This document shows, one piece after another, positions 1 to 7,624 of a stretch of DNA of 64,000 nucleotides. The stretch spans positions 1,426,001 to 1,490,000 of the forward strand of contig NZ_CP031555.1 of assembly GCF_003403095.1 (NCBI RefSeq), in the 5' to 3' direction. A model generated the notes under the pieces. The model was not told the origin of the DNA, made no database searches, and was given only the letters and a program-made list of their open reading frames with translations. Position 1 is the first letter of the stretch. Each line of letters begins with the position of its first letter. Origin of the DNA: Thalassospira indica. Its GTDB lineage: Bacteria > Pseudomonadota > Alphaproteobacteria > Rhodospirillales > Thalassospiraceae. The translations under genes and the position numbers were made by a program.

Positions 1-306
1 GGCCCGGATGGTACGTTCTATCCTTGGGGAAATATTTTCGACGCAAGCCGCCTGAACAGTGCTGATAGCGGACCGTTTGATACCATGCCGGTCGGCCAGT
101 TCGAGGCCGGGCCATATGGTGTGCTTGACGGTGTCGGGCAGGTGTTTGAATGGACGTCTTCGTCTTCTCAGCCAGGCTATCGCACGGTTAAAGGCGGATC
201 ATGGGATGATCGCGGGTGCGGGGTTTGTCGCCCGGCCGCCCGTCACGCCCGCCCGGAATATCTCAAGCACATCCTGATTGGTTTTCGGGTGATGCGCGAT
301 CACTGA
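1..306 (+). CDS. SUMF1/formylglycine-generating-enzyme-like domain protein, C-terminal part
   Basis: This is the 3' end of a gene that begins before the window; the reading frame is open from base 1 to the TGA at 304-306. The encoded 101 residues carry hallmarks of the C-terminal half of the SUMF1/EgtB/PvdO fold: a W-x(3)-GGSW-type core (VKGGSWDD), an R-x-A-x-R element and a terminal IGFRVMRD strand. A CGVC pair follows GGSWDD, but the wider cysteine spacing of true copper-dependent formylglycine-generating enzymes is not obvious. A sulfatase-activating role is therefore unproven; family members also include nonhaem iron enzymes and plain binding domains. The N-terminus and start codon are not visible. 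Confidence 0.75.
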   Translation, partial: GPDGTFYPWGNIFDASRLNSADSGPFDTMPVGQFEAGPYGVLDGVGQVFEWTSSSSQPGYRTVKGGSWDDRGCGVCRPAARHARPEYLKHILIGFRVMRDH

Positions 307-414
307 TCGCCCGAGACGATTGTTGCAAAGCGCCATCAAATCACTAACTGTTGAAAGGGGTTTATTGGCGTGATCGGTCGCAAACCGCCTTATTCTGTGC
401 AAAAGGAATAACGG

Positions 415-1182
415 GTGGATCGCAACGATGTTGGTAAAGAAATGACTGAAGACAAACTCGATTTGGCGTCTATCCCGACAGATCAGCTTGAAAAGATGTT
501 GGCCGCGGGACGCGATGTTATGGAATGTCACCGCGTTTTGACGGCGACGGGCGATAACATCGTCGGTGAACTGATCAAGGGGTCGGGGACGTTCTATGAA
601 TGGAACCACTACCCCGAAGGCGATGTCTATGATCGCCAGTCACATGCACAGTTCTATTATCATGCCCATCCCAAGGAAGAACGCCGGGATTGGGACGAGC
701 ACGGACATTTCCATACCTTCATGCGTCCGCGCGGCATGCCTGATGGCTGCAAACCCAAACAGATCGAAGGCTTCGCCTATCCCGAGGGGCCGAACGACGC
801 ACTTTCGCATTTGATCGCGTTTTCTATGGATGAGTTCGGCTTTTGCCAGCGATTGTTTACCACCAACCGTTGGGTCACGGGCGAAGTCTGGTATGACGCC
901 GAAGACGTCATCGGTATGCTTGATGGTTTTGTCATCGACCATGCCCAGCCGTCCTGGCCGGTCAACCGTTGGGTGTCGGGCATGATGGTGCTTTTCCGGC
1001 CGCAGATTGAACAACTTATCCGCGAACGCGATCAGGCCGTTGCCGATTGGGCGCAAAAACACCCGGACCGTGACGTCTATGAAGATCGTGACCTTGAAGT
1101 CACTGCGACCCTGGATGTCGCAACGGTGGAGCAGATGCGTTCGGTCGGCGAAGAACTTCTGCGTCGGCGCGAGGCGGCATAG
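415..1182 (+). CDS. Conserved hypothetical protein with a histidine-rich core (possibly DUF6969 family)
   Basis: A 255-residue soluble protein with no signal peptide or membrane segment. I chose the GTG at 415 because AAGGA (402-406) lies 8 bases upstream; an in-frame ATG at 442 has no good ribosome site. The central part is rich in conserved-looking histidines (H65, H77, H83, H85, H96, H98, H100) mixed with aromatics and acids, which suggests a metal site or a cupin-like or DNA-processing fold, but I cannot name one. The sequence reminds me of the proteobacterial family DUF6969; this is from memory. It stands alone between a SUMF1-type gene and a convergent cytochrome c gene. Confidence 0.8.
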   Translation: MDRNDVGKEMTEDKLDLASIPTDQLEKMLAAGRDVMECHRVLTATGDNIVGELIKGSGTFYEWNHYPEGDVYDRQSHAQFYYHAHPKEERRDWDEHGHFHTFMRPRGMPDGCKPKQIEGFAYPEGPNDALSHLIAFSMDEFGFCQRLFTTNRWVTGEVWYDAEDVIGMLDGFVIDHAQPSWPVNRWVSGMMVLFRPQIEQLIRERDQAVADWAQKHPDRDVYEDRDLEVTATLDVATVEQMRSVGEELLRRREAA

Positions 1183-1256
1183 CACGGTTGCGCAACAGGT
1201 ATCTGTAATACCCAGGACGCATTGCCAGAGACTGTAAACAGAGTGCAAATCACAAA

Positions 1257-1286
1257 AATGGCCGGGGCATGTTGCTCCGGCCATTT
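1257..1286 (-). terminator. Terminator of the cytochrome c gene
   Basis: Ten-base arms AAATGGCCGG and CCGGCCATTT enclose a 10-base loop. Read on the minus strand the stem is followed by a T-rich tract, just after the cytochrome c stop codon. It may also end the convergent upstream gene. Confidence 0.7.
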
Positions 1287-1309
1287 CGTATTGCGAGATC
1301 GTGAGAGTG

Positions 1310-1708
1310 TTACTGAGCTTTCAGGAACTCGATGATGTCGGCAACATCTTCATCTTTGTTGAGTTTGAACGCCATTTTGGAGCGTTCCTTGGAACCCGCG
1401 ATTTCACTGAGCTTGGCCGACGGGTCCTTGAGGTAATCGGTCAGGAACGCCTCGTCAGCAACAAAGCCTTTTTCGCAGGCAGCAAGATAGCCCTTGCCGT
1501 ATTTGAAACCTTCAACCGTGCCGCATTCACGACCGAACGAACCCGCAAGGCTTGGGCCGACCTTGTTCACACCAGCTTCAAGGCTGTGGCAAGCAGCACA
1601 GCGCTTGAAAAGTTTTTCACCTTTCTCCGCATCACCAGCAATCGCAGGGGCGGCAGACAGGAAGGCGATGGAGCTGGCAACGAGAACCAGTTTGCGCGAA
1701 AACGTCAT
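1310..1708 (-). CDS. Class I cytochrome c, periplasmic
   Basis: A small soluble electron carrier of 132 residues. Residues 1-24 form a Sec signal peptide ending in AIA. The haem-binding motif CAACH is at 37-41, with H41 as proximal ligand, and the likely distal ligand is M112 in the SKMAF segment. The region around residues 51-58 (VGPSLAGS) matches the conserved GPxLxG loop of cytochrome c2/c550 types. Two extra cysteines (C62, C78) could form a disulfide, as in some c2-type cytochromes. It is monocistronic and faces the preceding gene. The electron partner cannot be deduced from the neighbours. Confidence 0.9.
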   Translation of the reverse strand: MTFSRKLVLVASSIAFLSAAPAIAGDAEKGEKLFKRCAACHSLEAGVNKVGPSLAGSFGRECGTVEGFKYGKGYLAACEKGFVADEAFLTDYLKDPSAKLSEIAGSKERSKMAFKLNKDEDVADIIEFLKAQ

Positions 1709-2181
1709 TATTGAGCCTCTCTCTTAGTTCGATGTTCCCGGTGATCGGGATAATGCACCACTTTCTGGCGCATCTGTGGGTAAACGCAAGGTCAACGCGG
1801 GATATTGTTATGCGTCGAACAAGTACAAGATCGCTTGATCTTCAAAAACTGGTAACCAGATCTATCATAGTGTGATGGTGAAAAATTTGAGTTTAGTCAA
1901 TTTTTGGACTGAGCTGTCGAAATTTGCCAGATTTCAGATGCTTCTGATTGCTGGTGCAAGGCTTACGACTGAAATAGTGTGTTTTCGCCATTGTGGCAGA
2001 AGGTTTGATGAAATCCATCAGGGACGCGGAATGTCCCGGTTCGACAATTGATCAACAGGATGGTTGAAAATCAGGACCTTGTGCCCCAACTAAGGAAAAT
2101 ATGTTTGTCGAATTCCTGCCAGAAGTATAATGTTGCGCAGAAATTTGGCAGCCATATGAGAAGCGTGCCAGGAGATATCTA
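1709..2181. other. Intergenic region between divergent cytochrome c and DUF2336 genes
   Basis: 473 bases with no credible reading frame, noticeably richer in A/T than the flanking genes. It holds the promoters of two divergent genes. Short dyads are present, for example AAGATC-GCTT-GATCTT (1827-1842) and GGGAC-n7-GTCCC near 2020-2037. I recognise no RNA gene or riboswitch in it. Confidence 0.6.
2105..2131 (+). promoter_or_regulatory. Candidate sigma-70 promoter of the DUF2336 gene
   Basis: A perfect TATAAT (2126-2131) follows TTGTCG (2105-2110) with a 15-base spacer, about 50 bases before the TTG start at 2182. The short spacer lowers confidence in the -35 element. Confidence 0.35.
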
Positions 2182-3318
2182 TTGCCACGTATCACCAAAG
2201 AAGATCTGAGCAAGCTGGTTCAGGACCCGTCAGGGGAAAATCGCGCAGACACGGCCGACAAGATCAGTCGTGAATTCACGACCGAGACCCTGACTGACAG
2301 CGAACGTGTTCTGGCCGAAGATATTTTCCGTCTGATGATCCGTGACGCGGAAGTCCGCGTGCGCAAGGCCCTTGCCAAAAACCTTGCCCAGACGCCTTTG
2401 GTGCCACATGACGTTGCCGCGACGCTGGCCCGCGATGTGGACGAAGTCGCGCTTCCGGTTCTTGAATTTTCCGAAGTACTCAATGACGACGACCTTGTCG
2501 ACATCATCGGTGACAATGCCGACAGTGTCGAAAAGCAGCGTGCGATCGCCTCGCGGTCATATGTTTCCGAAGTCGTTTCGGCAACGCTGGTCGATATCGG
2601 CCATGAAGACGTGATGGTCGACCTGATGTCAAACCAGGGTGCCGAAATCAGCGAGGTTTCCCTGCAAAAGGTCGTTGATGATTTCGGCGACAATGAACGC
2701 ATTCAGAAACCGATGATCGAACGCAATCATCTGCCGATCACGATTGCCGAACGTATGGTGACGCTGGTGTCCGAACGGATGCGTTCGCAACTGATTTCGC
2801 GCGGTCACATCCCCGAGGGGATCGTTAACGCCGTCATGACCCAGTCGCAGGAAAGCGCGACCATCGGGCTTCTTGGTGATGGGGTCGAGGAACGCGATGT
2901 CGAACTGCTTGTCGAACATCTTTATAACAACAAGCGTCTGACCAGCGGTCTGATCCTGCGCGCACTTTGCATGGGCGATGTGTCCTTCTTCGAGGCCGCC
3001 TTGGCAAAGCGTGCGGGTGTCTCTTTGATCAATACCCGTATTCTTATTCATGACAGTGGTCCGTTCGGCCTTGAAGCGATCTATAACAAGGCCGGCATGC
3101 CAGAGCATTTCTTCCCGGGTGTTCGTGCGGCGATTGAAGTTGCCCGCGAGACTTCCTTTGATGGTGAAGAACATGACAAGGAACGCTATTCGCGCCGGAT
3201 GATCGAACGGGTCCTGACCCAGTATGGTGATCTTGGGGTCGAGTTCGATTCAGATGACGTCGATTATCTGATGGGCCGTATGTTGCAGCTCCCGGGGGAA
3301 CGGGCCTTGCATCACTAA
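2182..3318 (+). CDS. DUF2336 domain-containing protein
   Basis: A 378-residue cytoplasmic protein of the alphaproteobacterial DUF2336 family. It is largely helical with HEAT-like repeats; the N-terminal third has the family signature of repeated acidic and arginine helices (ERVLAEDIF, VRVRKALAKNL). I chose the TTG at 2182 because AGGAG (2170-2174) is spaced 7 bases away. The function is not established; members have been linked to signalling and cell-envelope regulation in other alphaproteobacteria. It is monocistronic with its own terminator, convergent with the TRAP operon. No membrane segments or catalytic motifs are visible. Confidence 0.88.
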   Translation: MPRITKEDLSKLVQDPSGENRADTADKISREFTTETLTDSERVLAEDIFRLMIRDAEVRVRKALAKNLAQTPLVPHDVAATLARDVDEVALPVLEFSEVLNDDDLVDIIGDNADSVEKQRAIASRSYVSEVVSATLVDIGHEDVMVDLMSNQGAEISEVSLQKVVDDFGDNERIQKPMIERNHLPITIAERMVTLVSERMRSQLISRGHIPEGIVNAVMTQSQESATIGLLGDGVEERDVELLVEHLYNNKRLTSGLILRALCMGDVSFFEAALAKRAGVSLINTRILIHDSGPFGLEAIYNKAGMPEHFFPGVRAAIEVARETSFDGEEHDKERYSRRMIERVLTQYGDLGVEFDSDDVDYLMGRMLQLPGERALHH

Positions 3319-3350
3319 TTTCGCCTGCCAGCACGATGATCTTGAAGTCA

Positions 3351-3386
3351 AAACCGTCCGATGTGTAACCCGGGCGGTTTTCTTTT
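3351..3386 (+). terminator. Terminator of the DUF2336 gene
   Basis: Arms AAACCGTCCG and CGGGCGGTTT form a 10-pair stem with one G-T pair and a 10-base loop, followed by TCTTTT, starting 32 bases after the stop codon. Confidence 0.65.
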
Positions 3387-3400
3387 GGGCCTCGTTGGCC

Positions 3401-3437
3401 AAATAAAAAGGGCGCTGTCTTGCCGACAGCGCCCTTT
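3401..3437 (-). terminator. Terminator of the TRAP transporter operon
   Basis: A 13-pair perfect stem (AAAGGGCGCTGTC, 5-base loop) is followed on the minus strand by TTTATTT, just downstream of the large permease stop codon. Confidence 0.85.
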
Positions 3438-3461
3438 GTCAGTTCTTATCCAAACGCCACG

Positions 3462-4853
3462 CTATTCAAGCAGCGTATTGGGCATCCACAGGGCCAGTTC
3501 CGGGAAGTACATCACGAGGATAAGTCCCAGAACCTGCAGAAGTACGAAGGGAATGATGCCTTTGTAGATCTGCTGGATGGTGATGGATTTCGGCGCCACA
3601 CCCTTGAGATAGAATAGGGCAAACCCAAACGGTGGCGTTAAGAAGCTTGTTTGCAGGTTCACCGCCACAAGGACCGCAAACCATGTCAGAACCTGTGCCT
3701 CGGTGGCTTCAAGGCCGCCGATGTCAAGGTGATGCCCAAAATCAAGCTGGGCAATGACCGGTGCAAAGATCGGCAGAACAATCAGGGTGATCTCGACCCA
3801 GTCAAAGAAGAAGCCAAGGATAAAGACGATCAGCATCAGCAAAAGCAAGATGCCCCACGATCCCAGTCCGGCACCTTCGACAAGGTCAATCACCAGATCG
3901 TCACCGCCCAGCGAACGGAACACATAGGAAAACACAGTCGCGCCGGCAAACAGGAAGAACAGCATCGCGCCGGTCAGTGCCGAACGTTCGCAAACATCCT
4001 TAAGGACCGGCCATTTAAGGCGCCCCTTGACCAGAGCCAGGAAGGTCGCACCAACTGCGCCAACGCCTGCGGCCTCGGTCGGGGTGGCAAAACCGGCAAA
4101 GATCGAGCCCAGAACAAGAACGATCAGGAACACAGGCGGCACGAAACTGCGCACCACCATCATCGCCAGATCCTTGCCATGGATTGCTTCGCCCTCTGGA
4201 AGCGGCGGGGCAAGAGACGGATTTAACTGGCAACGTACAAAGATGTAGACGGTATAGAGACCTGCTAGGATCAGACCCGGAAGGATTGCCGCCAGGAACA
4301 GGTTACCAACCGATACCGACAGAAGGTCGGACATCAGAACCAGCATGATCGATGGCGGGATCAGAATACCCAACGTACCCGATGCCGCAATCGTCCCGGT
4401 GGCAAGCGAGGGATCATAATTACGACGCATCATCACCGGCAGGGCGAGCAGGGTCATCATCACAACCGATGCGCCAATAATACCGGTGGTCGCCGCCATG
4501 ATGGTACCCATCAGGGTTACCGAAAGGGCAAGACCGCCCGGCACCTTGCGCAGCAGCATGTTGAGGCATTCCAGAAGATCTTCTGCAACACCACTTTTTT
4601 CAAGCATCGTGCCCATGTAAATGAACATCGGCACGGCAACCATCACCATGTTTTCGGAGATGCCGCCCCAGATACGTGAAACGATATTGAAAAATTCAAT
4701 AAACGAGAAAACGTCATAGGCCATGCCCAGGAAGCCAAAGCCGATCCCGATGCCGGAAATGACGAAAGCAACCGGAAGTCCCGTGAAGACAAGAATGCCG
4801 AGCGAGGCAAACATGAACAGCGGAAACCAGTCTTCGATATAGAAGTTATCCAT
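3462..4853 (-). CDS. dctM: TRAP transporter large permease (DctM family)
   Basis: The 463-residue main transport subunit of a tripartite ATP-independent periplasmic transporter. It uses an ion gradient for uptake of an organic acid delivered by the periplasmic binding protein. It contains about a dozen hydrophobic helices in two repeats, with conserved loop motifs such as GIIGASVVMM and GTLGILIPPSIMLVL, typical of DctM. The length fits the larger DctM branch associated with keto-acid or 'mannitol/chloroaromatic' labels. It follows the small permease gene by 21 bases, third in the operon order dctP-dctQ-dctM. Substrate identity cannot be read from the permease. Confidence 0.93.
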   Translation of the reverse strand: MDNFYIEDWFPLFMFASLGILVFTGLPVAFVISGIGIGFGFLGMAYDVFSFIEFFNIVSRIWGGISENMVMVAVPMFIYMGTMLEKSGVAEDLLECLNMLLRKVPGGLALSVTLMGTIMAATTGIIGASVVMMTLLALPVMMRRNYDPSLATGTIAASGTLGILIPPSIMLVLMSDLLSVSVGNLFLAAILPGLILAGLYTVYIFVRCQLNPSLAPPLPEGEAIHGKDLAMMVVRSFVPPVFLIVLVLGSIFAGFATPTEAAGVGAVGATFLALVKGRLKWPVLKDVCERSALTGAMLFFLFAGATVFSYVFRSLGGDDLVIDLVEGAGLGSWGILLLLMLIVFILGFFFDWVEITLIVLPIFAPVIAQLDFGHHLDIGGLEATEAQVLTWFAVLVAVNLQTSFLTPPFGFALFYLKGVAPKSITIQQIYKGIIPFVLLQVLGLILVMYFPELALWMPNTLLE

Positions 4854-4874
4854 TTGGAATTATCCCCGTTCCGC

Positions 4875-5459
4875 TCAGTCTTTGATCTTGGCAGTGCCAA
4901 GTTCTTCAAGATGGTGGGTCCCGACGTAATAGCCTGCGCGCTTGTGCAGGTTGGTCGGGCCAAAGACATAGACGAAGCATTTCAGGAAGATCGAAAGCCC
5001 CGCCATGGCGAGAAGGCCAAAGCCGATGGGAATGGTTGATTTGATGATCCAGCGATGGGTCAGACCCGTTGTTGAAGCCGATACTTCGCCGCTTTCAAAA
5101 GAACGGGCAACAAAATCAAACCCGAAATACAGCACCAAAGCACAGAATGGCAGCACGCAAATGATGCCGCCGATCATCTCGACAATCGCGCGGGTACGGG
5201 GGCGAAGGTTGTCGCGGATAAGTTCAATACGAACATGTGCATCGCGAATATAGGCGAAGCCAAAGCACAGCATAAACAGGCCGGTATGCAGGTGCCATTC
5301 AAGCTCCTGGAGCTTGATAGATCCCTGACCGCCGAATTTACGTTGGATCACGTCGTACAGGATGACGATCATCAATGGTATCGCAAGCAGGCTTGCCCAC
5401 TTTCCCACACGGGTCACGACGGCATCAATGATGTCACTAAATTTCAGTAGCGCTTCCAT
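4875..5459 (-). CDS. dctQ: TRAP transporter small permease (DctQ family)
   Basis: A 194-residue inner-membrane protein with four hydrophobic segments. The small subunit binds the large permease and is needed for stable transport. The ATG at 5459 is preferred over an upstream in-frame start because GGGAG lies 8 bases before it. The sequence LYDVIQRKFG after the first helix and the LEWHLHTGLFMLCFG helix are typical DctQ features. It sits between dctP and dctM, and a hairpin separates it from dctP. Confidence 0.9.
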   Translation of the reverse strand: MEALLKFSDIIDAVVTRVGKWASLLAIPLMIVILYDVIQRKFGGQGSIKLQELEWHLHTGLFMLCFGFAYIRDAHVRIELIRDNLRPRTRAIVEMIGGIICVLPFCALVLYFGFDFVARSFESGEVSASTTGLTHRWIIKSTIPIGFGLLAMAGLSIFLKCFVYVFGPTNLHKRAGYYVGTHHLEELGTAKIKD

Positions 5460-5490
5460 AGAAGGTCTCCCGGGTCTTCTTATCGCGGTC

Positions 5491-5518
5491 AAGGCCGGGG
5501 CACGGAGCACCCGGCCTT
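5491..5518 (-). promoter_or_regulatory. Intercistronic hairpin between dctP and dctQ
   Basis: Perfect 9-base arms AAGGCCGGG and CCCGGCCTT enclose a 10-base loop. No T tract follows on the minus strand, so it is more likely an mRNA-stabilising or processing hairpin that lets the binding protein be made in excess over the permeases than a full terminator. Confidence 0.5.
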
Positions 5519-5569
5519 GCCGAGACTTGTTTTTGTCGACTGACTTAACAGTCGTTCAGACCTGTTGGA

Positions 5570-6631
5570 TTAATCGAGATAACCGATGTCTTTCCAGATC
5601 TTGTAGTTTTCGCGGAAGCTCTGGAGGCTTTCATAAGCCATTTTGAAGTTTGCATCCTCAGCTGAAAGCTCGGCTGCGACTTCTTCCCAGGCACCACGCA
5701 TGGCATCGAGCATTTCCGGCGACCACTTCTTGATGTTCACGCCTTTTTCCTGAAGTTCTTTCAGGGCGTCGAACTGGATCGCTTCACCTTCTGCAAAGCC
5801 ATATGCAAGGTTGTCGTTACAGACGGACTCGATCTGGGCACGCTGGGTATCGGAAAGCGCATCCCATTTTTCCTTGTTCATCATCAGATCGAACAGGGTC
5901 GACTGCTGATGCCAGCCCGGGAAGTAGTAGTACTTCGCAACCTGGTGGAAGCCGAGTTTCAAGTCAATCGCCGGCATGGAGAACTCGGTCGCGTCAATCG
6001 TGCCAAGTTCAAGTGCTGGATAGATGTCGCCACCGGCCAGAAGCTGGGTGGAAACACCAAGTTTTTCCATCACTTTCGCGCCAAGACCGAAGAAGCGCAT
6101 TTTCAGACCCTTAAGGTCTTCCGGCGAATTGATCTCTTTGGAGAACCAGCCAGATGCTTCCGGTGCGATCAGGCCGCAGAACAGCGATTTGATGCCATGT
6201 TCGGCATAAAGCTTGTCGAAGATTTCCTGGCCGCCGCCAAACTTGACCCATGCCAGATATTCACCTGCCTGCGGGCCGAACGGAACGGCACCGAAAAGCT
6301 GAAGGGCCGGAACCTTACCTGCCCAGTAGCCCGGGGTGGAGAAGGCCGCATCAATCGAGCCGGTCGAAACCGCATCGAAAACTTCCAGTGCCGGCACAAG
6401 TGCGCCCGGCTCATAGAATTTGATGTTGATATTGCCGCCAGAAACTTGGTCGATCTTCTCGTCGACGCGTTTGCCAAGCGTACCAAGCTGGGTCAGGCTG
6501 CCCGGATAGGTCGAGCCCATTTTCCAGCGAACGCGATCCTGGGCATCCGCATCAGAAGGCACTGCCGCAACCGCGACCGCAGCAAGAACGGCCGCACAAG
6601 TTGCGGATTTAAGCATTTTAGAAAAAGTCAT
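5570..6631 (-). CDS. dctP: TRAP transporter periplasmic solute-binding protein (DctP family)
   Basis: The 353-residue extracytoplasmic receptor of the TRAP system. Residues 1-30 form a signal peptide ending in DADA. The mature protein starts with VRWKMGSTYPGS, a typical first beta strand, and has the central segment DATEFSMPAIDLKLGFHQVAKYY that resembles the TakP group binding 2-oxo acids such as pyruvate. This substrate assignment is inference from the YYYFPGWHQ context, not proof. The gene is first in the operon, has a strong GGGAGG ribosome site, and a palindromic operator candidate lies 29 bases upstream. Confidence 0.9.
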   Translation of the reverse strand: MTFSKMLKSATCAAVLAAVAVAAVPSDADAQDRVRWKMGSTYPGSLTQLGTLGKRVDEKIDQVSGGNINIKFYEPGALVPALEVFDAVSTGSIDAAFSTPGYWAGKVPALQLFGAVPFGPQAGEYLAWVKFGGGQEIFDKLYAEHGIKSLFCGLIAPEASGWFSKEINSPEDLKGLKMRFFGLGAKVMEKLGVSTQLLAGGDIYPALELGTIDATEFSMPAIDLKLGFHQVAKYYYFPGWHQQSTLFDLMMNKEKWDALSDTQRAQIESVCNDNLAYGFAEGEAIQFDALKELQEKGVNIKKWSPEMLDAMRGAWEEVAAELSAEDANFKMAYESLQSFRENYKIWKDIGYLD

Positions 6632-6659
6632 TCGTCTTCCTCCCTAAGAAGTCCGAAAT

Positions 6660-6670
6660 TGGTAATACCA
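6660..6670. promoter_or_regulatory. Candidate GntR/FadR-type operator before the TRAP operon
   Basis: TGGTAATACCA fits the TGGT-N3-ACCA dyad bound by many FCD-type GntR regulators. A related half site, TGGTATT, lies 40 bases further upstream (near 6708-6714). Position between promoter region and dctP start suits repression. No GntR-FCD gene is present in the window. Confidence 0.4.
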
Positions 6671-7118
6671 CGTGAGGCCGACCACCACCTTTTGCTTTTA
6701 TTATTGGGTGGTATTCTCCCCGATTTTTATGTTGCAGGGCGAAGCATAAGCGTATTTCGCAAGGATGAGCAAGTTTGTTTCACCGTTTGCGAAAGAAAAT
6801 ATCCTTTTGCAGTGCGAAAAGAAAACTTCGTGTCAGGCGTGGAAAGCAGGAATTCCGCACGGGAATGCGCATTTGGCGTTTATTCATGCCGTTTGAAAAT
6901 ACCGGGTCAAAAAGCTGTATGATCGTCGCGGCTTAGGGGATTTTGGTTTTATCACCCTAATTATTATGGGGGGATTCGTATCCGGGATTCTGTGTGACGC
7001 CAGGGGGATGTCGGGACGATTGTTGCTGCAATCCAAGCGGACGATGCTGTCTTGCGATATTGCAAATGCAACAGATGGCGTCATTTTCAACGTAAGACAG
7101 GGGAGGAAATCGTTTGAA
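6671..7118. other. Intergenic region upstream of the TRAP operon
   Basis: About 450 bases without a credible gene. It carries the leftward TRAP promoter region. Sequences around TTTCGCAAGG, TTTGCGAAAG and GTGCGAAAAG recur between 6760 and 6825 and may be binding sites. I see no RNA gene. Confidence 0.5.
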
Positions 7119-7157
7119 AACGAAAACGGGCGGCCTTTCAATGAAAGACCGCCCGAC
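7119..7157 (-). terminator. Terminator of the first tRNA-Pro
   Basis: Arms CGGGCGGCCTTTC and GAAAGACCGCCCG pair at 12 of 13 positions around a 3-base loop and are followed on the minus strand by TTTTCGTTTTC, directly after the tRNA 3' end. Confidence 0.8.
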
Positions 7158-7160
7158 TGA

Positions 7161-7237
7161 TGGTCGGAGCGAGAGGATTCGAACCTCCGACCCCTGCCTC
7201 CCGAAGACAGTGCTCTACCAGGCTGAGCTACGCTCCG
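7161..7237 (-). tRNA. tRNA-Pro (anticodon CGG)
   Basis: The minus strand folds into a complete cloverleaf: acceptor CGGAGCG, D arm GCTC...GAGC, anticodon stem CTGTC/GGCAG with loop TTCGGGA (anticodon CGG, reads CCG), T arm with GGTTCGAATCC, discriminator A and an encoded CCA. It is 77 bases long and identical to the copy at 7449-7525. Confidence 0.97.
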
Positions 7238-7406
7238 TCAGTGGGCGGAGGTTTATCCCTTCTTTCGGCGTGGATCAAGCATAAACCGGTCATTTTGGCG
7301 GAAAAAATGTCAGTGTTGGCGTGCGCAGGACGGGCAGTTTAACAAGCGATTGAAAATCCTGCCTCTGCAGGTGATGAGGGCGCGACGCATCTTTGACTGA
7401 AACGCA

Positions 7407-7442
7407 AAAGGCCCCGAAACGCATATACGTTTCAGGGCCTTT
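7407..7442 (-). terminator. Terminator after the second tRNA-Pro
   Basis: A 15-base stem with one mismatch (AAAGGCCCCGAAACG / CGTTTCAGGGCCTTT) and a 6-base loop, followed on the minus strand by TTTTGCGTTT. It separates the two tRNA-Pro copies, so each appears to have its own terminator. Confidence 0.75.
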
Positions 7443-7448
7443 GAATGA

Positions 7449-7525
7449 TGGTCGGAGCGAGAGGATTCGAACCTCCGACCCCTGCCTCCCGAAGACAGTG
7501 CTCTACCAGGCTGAGCTACGCTCCG
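7449..7525 (-). tRNA. tRNA-Pro (anticodon CGG), second identical copy
   Basis: Base-for-base identical to the 7161-7237 copy over all 77 bases, including encoded CCA. The duplication covers the tRNA, while the flanking DNA differs, so it is either old or maintained by gene conversion. Confidence 0.97.
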
Positions 7526-7542
7526 TCATTCTGCGAAGCCGG

Positions 7543-7571
7543 GTGATAATGGTTTATCGCAGGCGACGCAA
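7543..7571 (-). promoter_or_regulatory. Candidate promoter of tRNA-Pro
   Basis: On the minus strand TTGCGT (7571-7566) and TATCAC (7548-7543) are separated by 17 bases, placing a start site about ten bases before the mature tRNA 5' end. Confidence 0.4.
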
Positions 7572-7624
7572 GATATTTTTGCGCGGTCCGGGTGTGACCC
7601 CGGCATGCGCAACGGGAATATCGA

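Noticed and set aside
6884..7141. 85-codon minus-strand ORF between TRAP and tRNA-Pro genes
   Set aside because: It overlaps the tRNA terminator, has no ribosome site and a Pro/Ser/Arg-rich composition typical of chance frames.
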